This document shows positions 47,860 through 58,669 of a DNA stretch of 64,000 nucleotides, one piece after another (within the stretch, counting starts at the first letter, position 1; each line of letters starts with the position of its first letter). Source of the stretch: Bimuria novae-zelandiae CBS 107.79 (lineage: Eukaryota; Ascomycota; Dothideomycetes; Pleosporales; Didymosphaeriaceae); assembly GCA_010015655.1 (NCBI GenBank), contig ML976657.1:1779843-1843842 (forward strand), read 5' to 3'. A program made the translations under genes and the position numbers. The notes under the pieces were generated by a model that did no database searches, was not told where the DNA came from, and worked only from the letters and a program-made list of their open reading frames with translations.

Positions 47860-50800
47860 CCTAGCTATATTATAGCCCTAGAACTCGCTTTTTAAGAAGG
47901 TATCAACGTAGTATATATATAAGAGCTGGCTACGTAGCCTAGCACCCGCACCTTAAATTATCTAAGCTACTAGCTATACCTACCTATTAATAGCTAGGAC
48001 GACCCCTAGCACAGGGAGACATAGAGACCTAGAGTTCTTATCTACACGCTAAAAGGCGCATAGCTCCACATTACGACTATAGCGCCCCTATAGGACAGGG
48101 ATAGATAATAAATTTAGGTTAATAGGGTCTCTATCCTCAATATCTATAGGCAGCCTCAGACCACACTAGTCCTAGAGTATGTTACAGGCCTTACCCCCCT
48201 AGTAAGATGCCTAGTAGGGGGAGACTTTAACACTAAGCACGATATATTTAAGCCTAGTATTATTACCTTATAAGGCAGCGCCAAGCTTACGCGCTAGGCC
48301 ACAGTTAGCGGCATAAACTATATTAAAGAACCTAGCAGAGCTACCTATAGAGCTAGCCACGTCCTAGACCTTAGCTTCTCTAATATTGCCTTTACTAAAA
48401 TAGAGGTGCGCGACGACCTGCACTATAGCTCTAATTACGCTACCCTAGTTACGACACTACTAGGTAAAGGCACACTAAGTCGCGAATAATATTACCTTAG
48501 GCAGACTTATTAATAATTAAGCCAATTAAGCCAATCTAACCAAATTTAGTAATATCTTGGCCTACACGAGCTAGTGAATTACCATATTAGGCTAGACCGG
48601 CTTAATTGGCTTAATTATTAATAAGTCTGGCCTTAGGCTTCCTAGAAAGAAGCTTCTTCCCTTTACCTAGCTAGTTATAATAGGTATGCCACAGCTGCCC
48701 TTAATAGTAGCGGCCTCTAACCTATGCTAAATAGAAGAGTGCGCCGCAGCGCTAACCTTATTACTCTAAGATACTTTACGCAAAACTGGCTACCTAAAAA
48801 GAAATAGTAGGAAGGCAGCACCTTAGTAAATAAATAAGTATACTAACGCCAAGCGCCTGCACCTTAAGTCTAGACAGGGCTATATAGGCACCTAAACCCT
48901 AGAGACTTATAGCTTTCTAACTATAGTAAGAAAGGCTAAGAGATAATACTAGCAACATACTATTAATAGCGTAAAGGAGGACTCTAACCTCTTTTAAATT
49001 ATAGGCTAGCACAAGCTAGAGCTAACAAGACTAGACCCGCCGCTGGCCTATAAGGGGCGCTATATTACTAACCTGTAGAAGAAAGTAGAAACGCTTAGAC
49101 AAGTAATACTCTATTATTTTAACAATAATAATAACCTACTAGAGGCTTTAGAACCTAACGTCTAAGGATCGCAGGGCTATTACGCCCTTTCTTAAGACCT
49201 ATACTTTTCCCCTAAAGAGGTTAAGCGTAATATAATAAGAGTCTTAAGCACTTTACCTAGCATAAACAGGATTACTATCTGCATGCTTACCGCATGCTAG
49301 CACTATATCTAAACGTATCTTACTAGCCTATACTAGCGCTATCTGGCCCTTAGCTACTTCCCCCACGCGTAGAGGGTCGCAGAGGTCGTTATAATACCTA
49401 AGATAGGTAAAAAGGACAAATCCTCCCCTAGATTATAAAGACCTATCGCCCTGCTATCCTGCCTTAGTAAGGGCCTAAAAAGAATCTTAGCAAGGAGATT
49501 TGCTAGTACTGCCATAGCACACGGCATACTAAGCCCCCAACACAGGGGGGCTCTCCCCAAGAGATTAGCCATGGACCTAGTAGCCACCTTTATATATAAC
49601 GTAGAGGACGCCTTCTCTAACGGCCAGCACGTTACTATAGTTACTATAAACGTCTAAGGCGCCTTCGACGCACTTCTTAAAAATTAACTTTTATATAGGA
49701 TAAAGGCCTAAGAATAGTATAATAGCGCCTTCTTAATTATAAAAAACTTCCTCTAGGACTGTCGCGTCTAAGTATAATTAGAAGAAGCCACTATAGCGCC
49801 CTACCTAGTATAGTGCGGGACGCCGCAGGGCTCACCACTATTACTAGTGCTATACACACTTTATCTAGCAGAGCTACTTTAGTAAGACCCTACCAGGCGC
49901 TTTAGGTACGCAGACGATATCTGCCTTTATAGGCAATCCTACTCCCTAGACTAGAACGTGGAAATGCTGGCAGAAGATATAGGCGCTATAAATTCCTAGG
50001 GAGACACTAATTACGTAGCATTTACCCTAGAGAAACTTAAAATAATACACCTAACTAAGTAGAAAAGTAATTATTCGCTACTTATCTAGATTAACGATTA
50101 GCTTATCTTCTAACCTATACTACTAGACAAGGCGCTACGCTAGCTAGGTGTTTACTTTAATAAAAAGCTTAATTTTAAAATACACGTTGTTACCTGCGTA
50201 GCTAAAGGACGCGCAGTCGTATAGCACATCTATAGCCTTACTAGGATCTAGCATGGCCTACTAGCCAGCTTACTACGCAAAGCAGTAATCTCATGCGTAC
50301 TACCACGCCTACTATATAGAAACGAGGCCTAGTATAGAGGGCGCACGAAGCCCCCCAAGATTATAGAAGCTACGTAGAACCAAAAGGTTAGCACACGACT
50401 CGAGTGGCATATCGCCGCCCTAAAAAAGGCCCTTACGATAGTAGTTAGAGGCGTCGTCCCCGCCTACTACACCACGCCTACTACCACGCTATACAGAGAC
50501 GCAGGCATTCCCTTAGTAACTATAGCGCTTAAAGAGTGTAAGGCAAGATTCGCTATACGCCTGCACTATATTAATAAAAATTACCTACTTATAGCGCGCA
50601 CGCGACTAACTATAGCATATAAAAGAAGAGGCGCTAGACGCCTATAGCGCCTATACACAAAAGTTTAACTGCTCGCACAGCTATTCGCACTAGTACCCCG
50701 CCCTATACTACTATAATCGCACTATTCTAACTAGTGCCGAACAGACCCTATAAATAATAAGCCTAAAAAGCTCGCTACTAAAGAATTTAAATAATAATAG

Positions 50801-51700
50801 ACAAGCCTACCTACTAAGATAATTATAGTGTTCTTAGACGGCTCGGAACAGCGCACAGAAAACGGCGAGCGCCACGTAACCTATAGATACGCTGTGTACT
50901 AGGGCCAGAGTCTGCTATACACAGGCAAAGGCTCCCTTAACACGCGGGCCCACGTCTTCAACGCAAAAGCAGTAGGGGCCTAGAGAGATCTTTAACACGT
51001 GCTATAGACTTAGGCGCACCGCCTAAGCCAGATCTAGATATATGTAGATAGCATATTAGTTATCTAGGGCATTAGGGGAGACCCCGCGCTATTATCCTAG
51101 TAGGCCTTTATACGCTGCTAGGAAGCTATAGACACTTAGGATATTTAAATCTAATAGTTACTAGGCCACATAGGCATTAAAGGTAATAAGCTAGCTAATT
51201 AGCTAGTAGATAAGGTAGCTAAGGACCTACGCCCACCTACAGGGAAGGTAGCTAACCCTATAATATTAGGTCTACAATCTAATACGCGCGCATATATACG
51301 CGCTATATAATAAGAGTAGTGGCGCATACGCACACTAAATCTCTCTACATGGTATAACTAGTGGGGCCTAGCATACACCCCCTCTAGGCAACCGCTAGAG
51401 CTAGAGCTCACACGCCCCGCCCTGGCCAAGCTCCTATCCATAAGGACAAGACACGGTAACTACGCCTGGTACCATAGGAAGTTTAAGCATGATGAGGAGA
51501 CCCTCACGTGCACCTGTAGAGCAGACCTGGCCCTAGACTATATTATATACTGCCCACGGACAGTGCGACGCTTTAACTATTAGCCATAACACCTAATATA
51601 TCCCCTAATAAATACTAGAGAAGGAATATAGTACCTTAAGGCGCTAAGCCTAGGAGAATACGCAACCCTTTTTATACTTAGTATTAATAATAGTATATAT
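47860..51700 (+). pseudogene. LINE ORF2 (endonuclease-reverse transcriptase-RNase H)
   Basis: One continuous reading direction with dozens of TAG/TAA codons. Endonuclease near 48180-48470, reverse transcriptase near 49350-50340 with an intact YADD box, RNase H near 50820-51200, and a final Cys-rich segment near 51500. It is interrupted at 48502-48629 by a MITE. In the intact family this protein nicks DNA and primes reverse transcription at the target. Confidence 0.8.
48502..48629. mobile_element. 128-bp hAT-type MITE
   Basis: cagacttattaataattaag at the left, and its inverted copy ending at gtctg on the right, match for about 30 bases. The flanks are accttagg (48494-48501) and gccttagg (48630-48637), an 8-bp duplication with one mismatch, which fits the hAT superfamily. 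The inverted repeat shares aattaagcc with the ends of hAT2. It is inserted in LINE ORF2 and has no coding capacity. Confidence 0.85.
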
Positions 51701-52095
51701 TAGTAAGTAACTAGCTAACTATATTATAGGCGAGCGGACGTAAACCCTTACTTTAGGTAAAGTAGATACGCTACCTACTTATAACTTACTAAGGTATCTA
51801 CTATATAAGACTTAGCTCTCTCTTTTATATACCTATATGCGTGTATATATCTTTTCTTACCTCTAATAAGTCTTAGCATGCTTCTGTACAGGACTAGGGG
51901 CAGCTAGAAGGCCACCCCTTTTCCCACTATTGTCACACAAAGGCTAGATTAAATAGCTAAGTCGCCCTTATCTAGAGAGGGACAGTAGCAAGAGAGGCTG
52001 CTCCTATAGCAGTAATAGCACTAGTATAAGTGGCCCTTACTAAGTGCAGGGCACGTCTACATACCCCCTGGGAGGTTACATAGGACGTAAAACCA

Positions 52096-52121
52096 ATACT
52101 ACTACTACTACTACTATTACT
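52096..52121 (+). repeat. (ACT)n tail of the LINE
   Basis: A run of about eight ACT units at the downstream end of the LINE. Several fungal LINEs end in short simple repeats instead of poly(A). It marks the 3' boundary. Confidence 0.65.
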
Positions 52122-53580
52122 CTTGCAAATGTCTTTAGTAAGTTATTCTACGTTAAGGTCAAGACTATAAAAGGCTCTATATAGGTAAATGTTATTAGCA
52201 TATCTAAATCGCAGCGTGGTATCCTAGAGGAGGAGTTCCGCTAGGTACAGCATATAGATAATAGGTAAAAATGGCGAGCCCTGTGGGGTGCCGCAAGCCA
52301 CTGGGTGGCGGCCAGATTAGTGTTAGCTATAGTAAATAAGTATATATCAGTTCGTGAGAATGTTGCGCGTGAGCACAAGGACCTTTTAGTGCTAGCCTTA
52401 TCCTTTTATTTAGTGTAGTAGTTAGTTAACAAGGAGGGCATCGAAGGCCCTAAGCACGTCTATAGTAACTATAGTAACGTGCTAGCCTTTGCTAAAGACT
52501 AGTTCCACTTCGTGGGTAAAGGCGGCAATTAAGTCTATAGCTAACCATTTTAGCAGAGCCCCCCTATGTTAGGGGCTTAGTACGCCGTGTAGTATAGCTA
52601 AGTAGGCTATGCGCCAGGCGGCAATCCTTTTAAATCCCTTACTAAGATAGAGTAGCATAGCGAGGGGTCTTATAGAGCCTAGGACTATATAGTCCTTCTT
52701 GCTAAGCTTCCTGATAAATATAATCTCCCCGTCTATCTAGGCGGTAGGATAGTGATTAAGTTTAAGTAGGTCGCGGTAGATGTCGTAGACGTACTATTTA
52801 ATATAGTTCCAGCATGCTATGAGTAGCTAGATAGTTATACTATTAGCGCCTAGTAAGGTGCTAGAGACCCTAATCACGCAGCGCTCCGTCTCTTTAATAG
52901 ATAGATACGTGTCCCACGGGATGGTGGGGTTCTCTTATAGAGAGGGCGGTTCTAGCAGGTCGTCCTTTACCGTAAATCTATAAAGCAGTGCTTATTAAAG
53001 CATCTTAGCCTTGTCTTTATCTTTAGTTACCTTTATACCTCTAAAAGCTATTAGTGCTTAGGTTTTAGTGGGTTCTAGCTTGTGCTAGTTAATAATTTAG
53101 AATAGTTTTTAGTTATTTTCTATATTATTTATAGTGTATTACTAGTATTCCTTCTTTATCTTATAGACTATTGCTAGGAAAGTGCGCGTTTCCTTAAAAG
53201 GGCCCTAGTTAGTATAGCTGTCTAGCGAGTTTAAGTGTGCCTAGTAAGCTTATTTATAGGCGTCTATCTACTAGGGCGCTAAATAGCCTATCCCTCTTTT
53301 CTTTCTACCTGCTATCTTTAGGGCGTTAGTAAGGACTTCTTCTAAGGTAGTAACGCGCCTATTAACGTGCTTATAGGTATATAGCCTATTTAAGCTAGAA
53401 GTGCCTTTTATCCTATTAGTAATAGCGTTAATAAATAGCAGGAGCTTTATAGTAGGGACCTTATATTAAAACTAGTTAGGTAGCTCCTAACCCTTCCTAG
53501 GTATCGTGGTAACTAGCGTGTTATAGTCTAAGCTGTAGTTTATGTCTGATCGTACTGCTATAGTAGCGAAGGGGATATTA
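52122..53580 (-). mobile_element. Second LINE fragment, minus strand
   Basis: The minus strand carries reverse transcriptase of the same class: CGTPQGSPFLPIIYMLYLAE near 52255-52295, and RFRYANNIYLYR near 52178-52211. There the catalytic YADD has become YANN, both aspartates converted to Asn. Upstream parts (52300-53500) have weaker remains with stops. The 5' part is missing; Tc1/mariner copy B starts at 53583. Confidence 0.75.
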
Positions 53581-53582
53581 TA

Positions 53583-55325
53583 CAAAGGGTAATCTCAATA
53601 AAGTCGGCCGTCACGTGCAGCAGGGATTCCTGCAGGGGTAGCAACTTTAAAAGTCGCGCATCTTGATTCCATCTAAAGTATAAGTAAATACACCCAAATA
53701 AGATGTTCTAATTATGCTGTAAAGTTGTTCTAGCCACCTGTGTCCTCGCAGAGCTCTGCAACGCGCATAAAGTAGGTAGGATGAAGCTTTTCGGCCATAT
53801 ACTGCCTGAGTGTCTCATCACCTTGCCAGACCTCCTTTATGTACTGTTCTGCAGCCTTTTTGGCCTCCTTAGAACTTGATAGGTATTCGTAACTTGCCAA
53901 AAAACCTTCTAGACGCCCAAAACAGCGCTTAATTGGGTGTAAGTCGGGTGAATTAGGAGGCTGAGGGCCAAACTTGATTCCTAGAGCTTCAATTTCTGGC
54001 TGGCAGTACTAGAGACCTAGTAAGTATAGGCGAACGTTATCTTAAATTAAATAAATAGCTACGCTTAGGTTATTATTGCGTATAGCGTAGTAATAAGGGA
54101 ATAGGTGATTCTTAAGTATATTCTTTACGTACTAGATGCCGTTCATGCCCTTCCCTCTGTTATATACAAACTCCTCTATTTTAAAGAACTTTTTAATAGT
54201 AAGAGGTATCTTAATACCTGCGCGGAGAGCTCCACCCTTTTTACTAGTAGCCTTATTAGTAGCTTAGCGTTAACTATTATTATAGGTAATATTATAGTTA
54301 ATTTTTTATAATTACTACTCTTTATTAGTGCTAGCGATAGTTACGCAAGAGCGTTTAACCTTAAAAGCCTCCTTTACTATATTATTTATATAGGAGACGC
54401 GTTATATAAGGTCCTCGCAGCTCTTATTATTATCTTAAGCCTAAATAACGTAAGGGCGTTAATAAGAGCAAGTAGTATTAGTTAAAGTAGCAGCGTAAAT
54501 TATAAGACTAAATTTAGGTGGCGTTGCAGGCAGTGCGTAGACGTTACTATTTTATCTAATTAGTTTTAAAATCCTCTACTTTCTGCCACGTATATTACTC
54601 TTGCTAATAGACTTAGAGGTCTTATTATAGCAGACGAATATAATGCGTGGAAAGTGTAGGTTATATTTAGCCTTAAGCTAGATATAGTACTATAGTCGCT
54701 AGTTCTTGTTATTACTACTAAGCGCTAGTTTTTTAAGTTATACTTTATAAGTTATTACGTATAGGTGCTGCTCGTCGCGGTGCTCCCTAGCAATGTTATA
54801 GACTATATTCTTACTAAGTGTGATGCTAGCTTCTGCGCAGAGGTCTCTGACAGCGTTATGCACCCGGTAGGTGCCATATACGATAATGTCATGCCGTAGT
54901 CTTGCGCTCAGCGTAGAGCCATCGCGTACCTTTACAGGTCTGCTAGGAGGAGACTGCTTGACTGTAGGTGTTGTAGCTAGCAATTCCTGCAGTAAGTCGC
55001 CCTTTGCGGCGCCTTTAACGCGTCGAAATGCCTTACCACAGGCGTGGTTAGTTATACCTAAATTAGTGGCGATTTCTAGAAAAGTGAGGTTGTATTTTAT
55101 CCTAAGAACGACGATAGTAGCTAGCTGGGCTTCTAAAAGCAATTAAGAGCTTTTTTTTAGCAGGATTTAAAGCCATATTAAGTGAGAAACGTAAGGTTAA
55201 AGTGTAGGTGTTGACGCTCTACAGAGCTCTTAGAGGCTTGGAGGCTCGGAGACTCTGTTCCGCTAGTGACGCGCTAGCTTCTTGGCAAGTCACATGACGG
55301 CCGACTTTATTAAGATTACCCTTTG
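53583..55325 (-). mobile_element. Tc1/mariner-like DNA transposon, copy B
   Basis: 1743 bp, nearly identical to copy A at 15255-16996. The left inverted repeat starts CAAAGGGTAATCTCAATAA; the right one is inverted with one extra transition. TA flanks both ends (53581-53582, 55326-55327). The minus-strand transposase has a 134-codon open part (55142-54738): LTFLEIATNLGITNHACGK, KGAAKGDLLQELL, RPVKVRDG. The N terminus has an extra A in its poly-A stretch relative to copy A, and stops remain downstream. Inactive. Confidence 0.93.
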
Positions 55326-55387
55326 TAGAAGGAGAGGTCTATGACGTGCCCCGCACGATAGGTGGGAACTCTGGGCTCGCTAATATA

Positions 55388-57171
55388 AGCTAGCGCATGG
55401 GGTTCCGAGACACCCGGGGATATGAGACACCGCGCAGAAATCCTCCACCCTTTAAAAAATCGCGATATCTCCACATCCACCCTACCAAAATGGCCAACCG
55501 TGAGGCAGCAATTTAAGCAGCTATTAGTGATCTTAATGCTGGCATTTTTCCTAGTTAACGAGCTGCTACAAAGGCATATAACATCCCTATAGCCACGCTA
55601 TCTAGGCGCGTACGCGGTTCACAAAACTGGCAAAATAGCTACGTATACTAGCAACGATTAACTCCATAATAAGAAGACTTCTTTATATAATAGATACTTA
55701 AAGAGGACGCGCGCGGGTTTCCTCCTTCTTACGCTTATATATAAGAAATAGTAAATTAAATTTTTAGGATAAATAGTAACCACGCGTTAGTAGGTAAATA
55801 CTAAATATTTTACTTTATTAAACGCAACCTACGCGTTACCTTTATTATAAGTAAGAAGATTAAGGCTACAAGAGCTAAGGGAGTAACTTAAGAGGTAATA
55901 CGCAAGTTTCTTAAGCTCTATAAGTAGCTCTGCGTTAAGTTAGACATACGTAATAAGGATACGTGGAATATAGATAAGACTAGGAAGGCCCTAGGCGTAT
56001 GTGCAAACACTAGAGTACTCGCAAGAAGCCAGAAAAAGAAGGCTTACTATTAGTCTCTAGAGAATCGCGAGTAGGCGTTAATAATTAAGTGCGTTTCTGC
56101 AATAGGGAGAAAGCTACGGCCAGCTATTATTTTTAAAGGCAAAAACCTACAAAGCACCTGGTTTCTATTAACAATACTTAACTAGCTATACGTAACTTTA
56201 GAGAATAGCTAGACATCTAATATAATAGGGGCTAAGTGGCTGCAACGCGTATTTCTGCTAGATACTACGCCCTTAGAGGATCGCTAGCGGATGCTAATAT
56301 TAGATGGCCACGGCAGCCATGTCGACCTGGATTTCCTGTGGATCTGCAAGCAGAATAAAGTCAGGCTTCTGTTTCTCCCTGCGCACTCCTCGCACGTTCT
56401 GCAGCCACTAGATCTCTCTGTTTTCTCAGTAGTGAAACGATTCTATCGCCAGCAGATCCACGAGTTATCACACCTAGATAATGCTGTGCCAGTTAAAAAG
56501 GAACATTTTATTATTACCTACAACGCTACTAGAGAGGCTGCGATTACTAAGAGAGTAATCCGCGCTAGATAGGCTATTACAGGCATCTACCTATTAAATA
56601 TTAAGTAGGTAGTTAACTTATCTTAAGTCGCTCGAAGGCCTGTTACCCCCCCTTACTAGGATTAGGCTTATCTCGCCGAGAGCTCTCTCTACACTCCCCA
56701 TAGCCCTTAGGATCTATTTATAGCTTAAAGGCAGCTCTACAGCGCTAAGAAATTAAGCCGCAAGATTTACTAACTATTTAAGAAAGCTAGTAAGGCAATT
56801 CTAATAGCTAATACACGCTTAGCAGCGCTAGAAGCAGAGAATAAAAAATTATAGAGTTAACTTAAGGCCCTTAAGCGTCCGCAACCACGAAAGAAAGTTT
56901 ATATAGACCTAAATTAACACTTTGCTAGCATAGATTAAATTATAATAGCAAAGCAGGCATCTGCTCTCCTAGAGTAACAAAACAGTAGTACTTCTGCAGA
57001 AAAGGACGCAGAAAAAGCTACAGCAGAAATAGCAGCTAAAACTCTGCAATCTATGTGTAGCGAGTGGCAATTGTAATTACGCTGAATGAATTATCGCGAT
57101 TTTTTAAAGGGTGGAGGATTTCTGCGCGGTGTCTCATATCCCCGGGTGTCTCGGAACCCCATGCGCTAGCT
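55388..57171 (+). mobile_element. Pogo-type transposon with about 80-bp inverted repeats
   Basis: 1784 bp. Both ends carry the same sequence of about 82 bases in inverted form, starting agctagcgcatggggttccg. TA flanks at 55386-55387 and 57172-57173. The plus strand holds the transposase from ATG 55491: MANREAAI, DLNAGIFPS, IATLSRRVRG (helix-turn-helix), NIDKTRKALG (catalytic NVDE-type box, with Lys in the last place), and an open 93-codon part at 56291-56572 with LILDGHGSHVDLDFL, FLPAHSSHVLQPLDLSVFS and VVKRFYR. The single frame runs from start to end with no indel, but with many TAG/TAA codons. Confidence 0.93.
56291..56572 (+). pseudogene. Pogo transposase catalytic region remnant
   Basis: 93 open codons of the DDE domain. 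The second catalytic Asp is kept (LDGHGSHV) and PAHSSHVLQPLDLSVF is intact. The frame continues on both sides but is broken by TAG and TAA. Confidence 0.88.
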
Positions 57172-58160
57172 TAGCTTAATTCGGAGGTCGCTTCATCCGG
57201 AAGTACCGACTGGGGTGGCGATCTTGCACGAATCTGCGTGCATTACTGGCCACGGAACTCCTGACGGCTTCCTGCTCTTGTGATAGGATCCCGACGCCTA
57301 GGCCCTGTCCCTTCTATATTTTGTACAGATTAAAGCTTATGGTGAGTTGTTAACGAGGGTTTCTCAATTTTGGCATAAACCAAGGCTTTGCATAAGATGG
57401 GCAAGAACGCTGTAACGTGCGCATAATTTTTAGCTAAAACCAGTCCAAAGTGTGTAGAAATAGCTGCAGCACGTAACCTAAGACTGCTAACACAGTATTA
57501 AGACGTGTGGACGGAGATCGAACTGCTTGAAGTGAAGTACCTCGCTTATTTCTCGACAAACAGTGTTTTTCTACCTACAGTGGGGGACGTTACAAAATCC
57601 TCATTTCTCGCGATTAAGATATTAGACCGGCAACTTTGGTGGGAAGTAGCGCCTAAAGAGTTTCCGGGTCTATCCTTATACTGTGTTATGAGCGGCTAGG
57701 TCGCTGTGATATAATACATAAGAGGTAGACTTAGTAGTTCTTGGATTCAAATGCAGCCTCTCATCGCACTCTAAGATCCAAGACAGGACACACCTATTAA
57801 GACCTGTTGTAATAAACCAAAGCTTTCCTAAGTGGGGAAGCACCCCTACTACAATAAATTGCCTGGCGTTTTCTTTTGCGTCGCTAGCTTAGGACCCTTC
57901 TCCAACTTGGCGTTCTTCCTTAGTGTGGAGGTCGTTGCCAACGGAGACTAAAGCGTGGTTCAGGCATCTAGCTAGCCTACAACTAAATCATCAAGGCTGT
58001 GCGTAGATGTTACGTGGATTATTGGCTAACAAGGGTTAAATTATAGAAGGACATTGGGATATTCGACGATCAATTCTAGAGAAAGCCTAACTCTATAGCA
58101 TTAGCTTCCGCGTATTTACCCGCGCAATCACTCCCCTAATCGTAGTAGTCATTCCTTCCG
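57172..58160. other. Intergenic region without a supported gene
   Basis: Ordinary composition. A 64-codon ORF at 57505-57699 (MWTEIELLEVKYLAYFS...) has no recognisable domain. Nothing else is supported. Confidence 0.45.
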
Positions 58161-58309
58161 CTACGCTCTTGGTGTTTCAGAAGCTCCACAATATCTTTGG
58201 TGATCCCCTTGGTGGACAGCTAAGTCTCCCAGTCCTCTAGTAAACTTCACAATCTGTTTTCTCTGCCTCTTCAATATGCGCAGCTTCAGTTCCGATATTG
58301 GTTCCTCAC

Positions 58310-58370
58310 TGTGACGGTTAAATACATTCTACTCCAACAGGAGCAGAAGGTTAGCCTTTTGCTCCTGACA
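58310..58370 (+). repeat. TRIM 5' LTR
   Basis: 61 bp, TG...CA. It contains an inverted repeat caggagcagaagg / ccttttgctcctg separated by ttag (58338-58367), 12 of 13 pairs plus one G.U pair in RNA. The same hairpin is at 58637-58666 in the right LTR. Confidence 0.93.
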
Positions 58371-58381
58371 GTTATGAGCCC
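58371..58381 (+). other. TRIM primer-binding site
   Basis: gttatgagccc is the exact complement of the initiator tRNA-Met anticodon-arm sequence GGGCUCAUAAC. It directly abuts the LTR. Priming from the internal anticodon region is typical of copia-type elements. Confidence 0.8.
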
Positions 58382-58607
58382 GGAATCGCTGAAGCCTGCG
58401 CAAGCACTCAAGTGACGGATTCCCACTTGGTGGGGTATCACAAGCGAGCACGTACACACCATACAAATAGCCAAGCAAGAAGGCCACAGAGACGTTAAGG
58501 CTAGATGCCTGGAGCAGAATACACAGGGCATGTTACACACAGCAAAAACATGTATATAAACCTTGAAAAGCTTCCAGCTCTACGCTTTGCTACGATCTGG
58601 GGGGGTG

Positions 58608-58669
58608 TGTGACGGTTAAATACATTCTACTCCCAACAGGAGCAGAAGGTTAGCCTTTTGCTCCTGACA
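58608..58669 (+). repeat. TRIM 3' LTR
   Basis: 62 bp, identical to the left LTR except for one extra C at about 58634. Followed by target duplication CTCAC. Confidence 0.93.

Larger units (their letters stand above)
42815..52121 (+). mobile_element. Tad1-like LINE retrotransposon, RIP-inactivated
   Basis: Plus-strand non-LTR element. ORF1 starts at ATG 42876 (METPARLPPEASTATRPADP) and, across the hAT insertion, continues EALI/THITAAKQ in frame. ORF2 has an endonuclease (GGDFNTKHD at about 48216-48242), reverse transcriptase (TINV.GAFDALL; CGTPQGSPLL; RFRYADDICLYR near 49899-49925, so YADD is intact) and RNase H (VFLDGSEQRTENGERH near 50829). A Cys/His-containing end follows (TCTCRADLALDYIIYCPR near 51510). 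The 3' end is an (act)n tail at 52096-52121. Stops, nearly all TAG or TAA, occur throughout. The 5' boundary (about 42815) is approximate. The hAT3 element and a MITE are inserted in it. Confidence 0.88.
58310..58669 (+). mobile_element. TRIM (miniature LTR retrotransposon), 360 bp
   Basis: Two near-identical direct repeats, 58310-58370 (61 bp) and 58608-58669 (62 bp, one extra C), both start TGTGACGG and end CTGACA. CTCAC flanks both sides (58305-58309, 58670-58674), a perfect 5-bp target duplication. Next to the left LTR is gttatgagccc (58371-58381), complementary to the anticodon arm of initiator tRNA-Met. A purine tract ctgggggggtg (58597-58607) precedes the right LTR. The 237-bp interior has no coding capacity, so it depends on an autonomous copia-like element. 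It is inserted in the gene on the opposite strand. Confidence 0.93.

Noticed and set aside
58286..58540. 84-codon ORF on the minus strand
   Set aside because: It starts in the TRIM interior and runs through the TRIM LTR into the flank; it is not conserved coding sequence.
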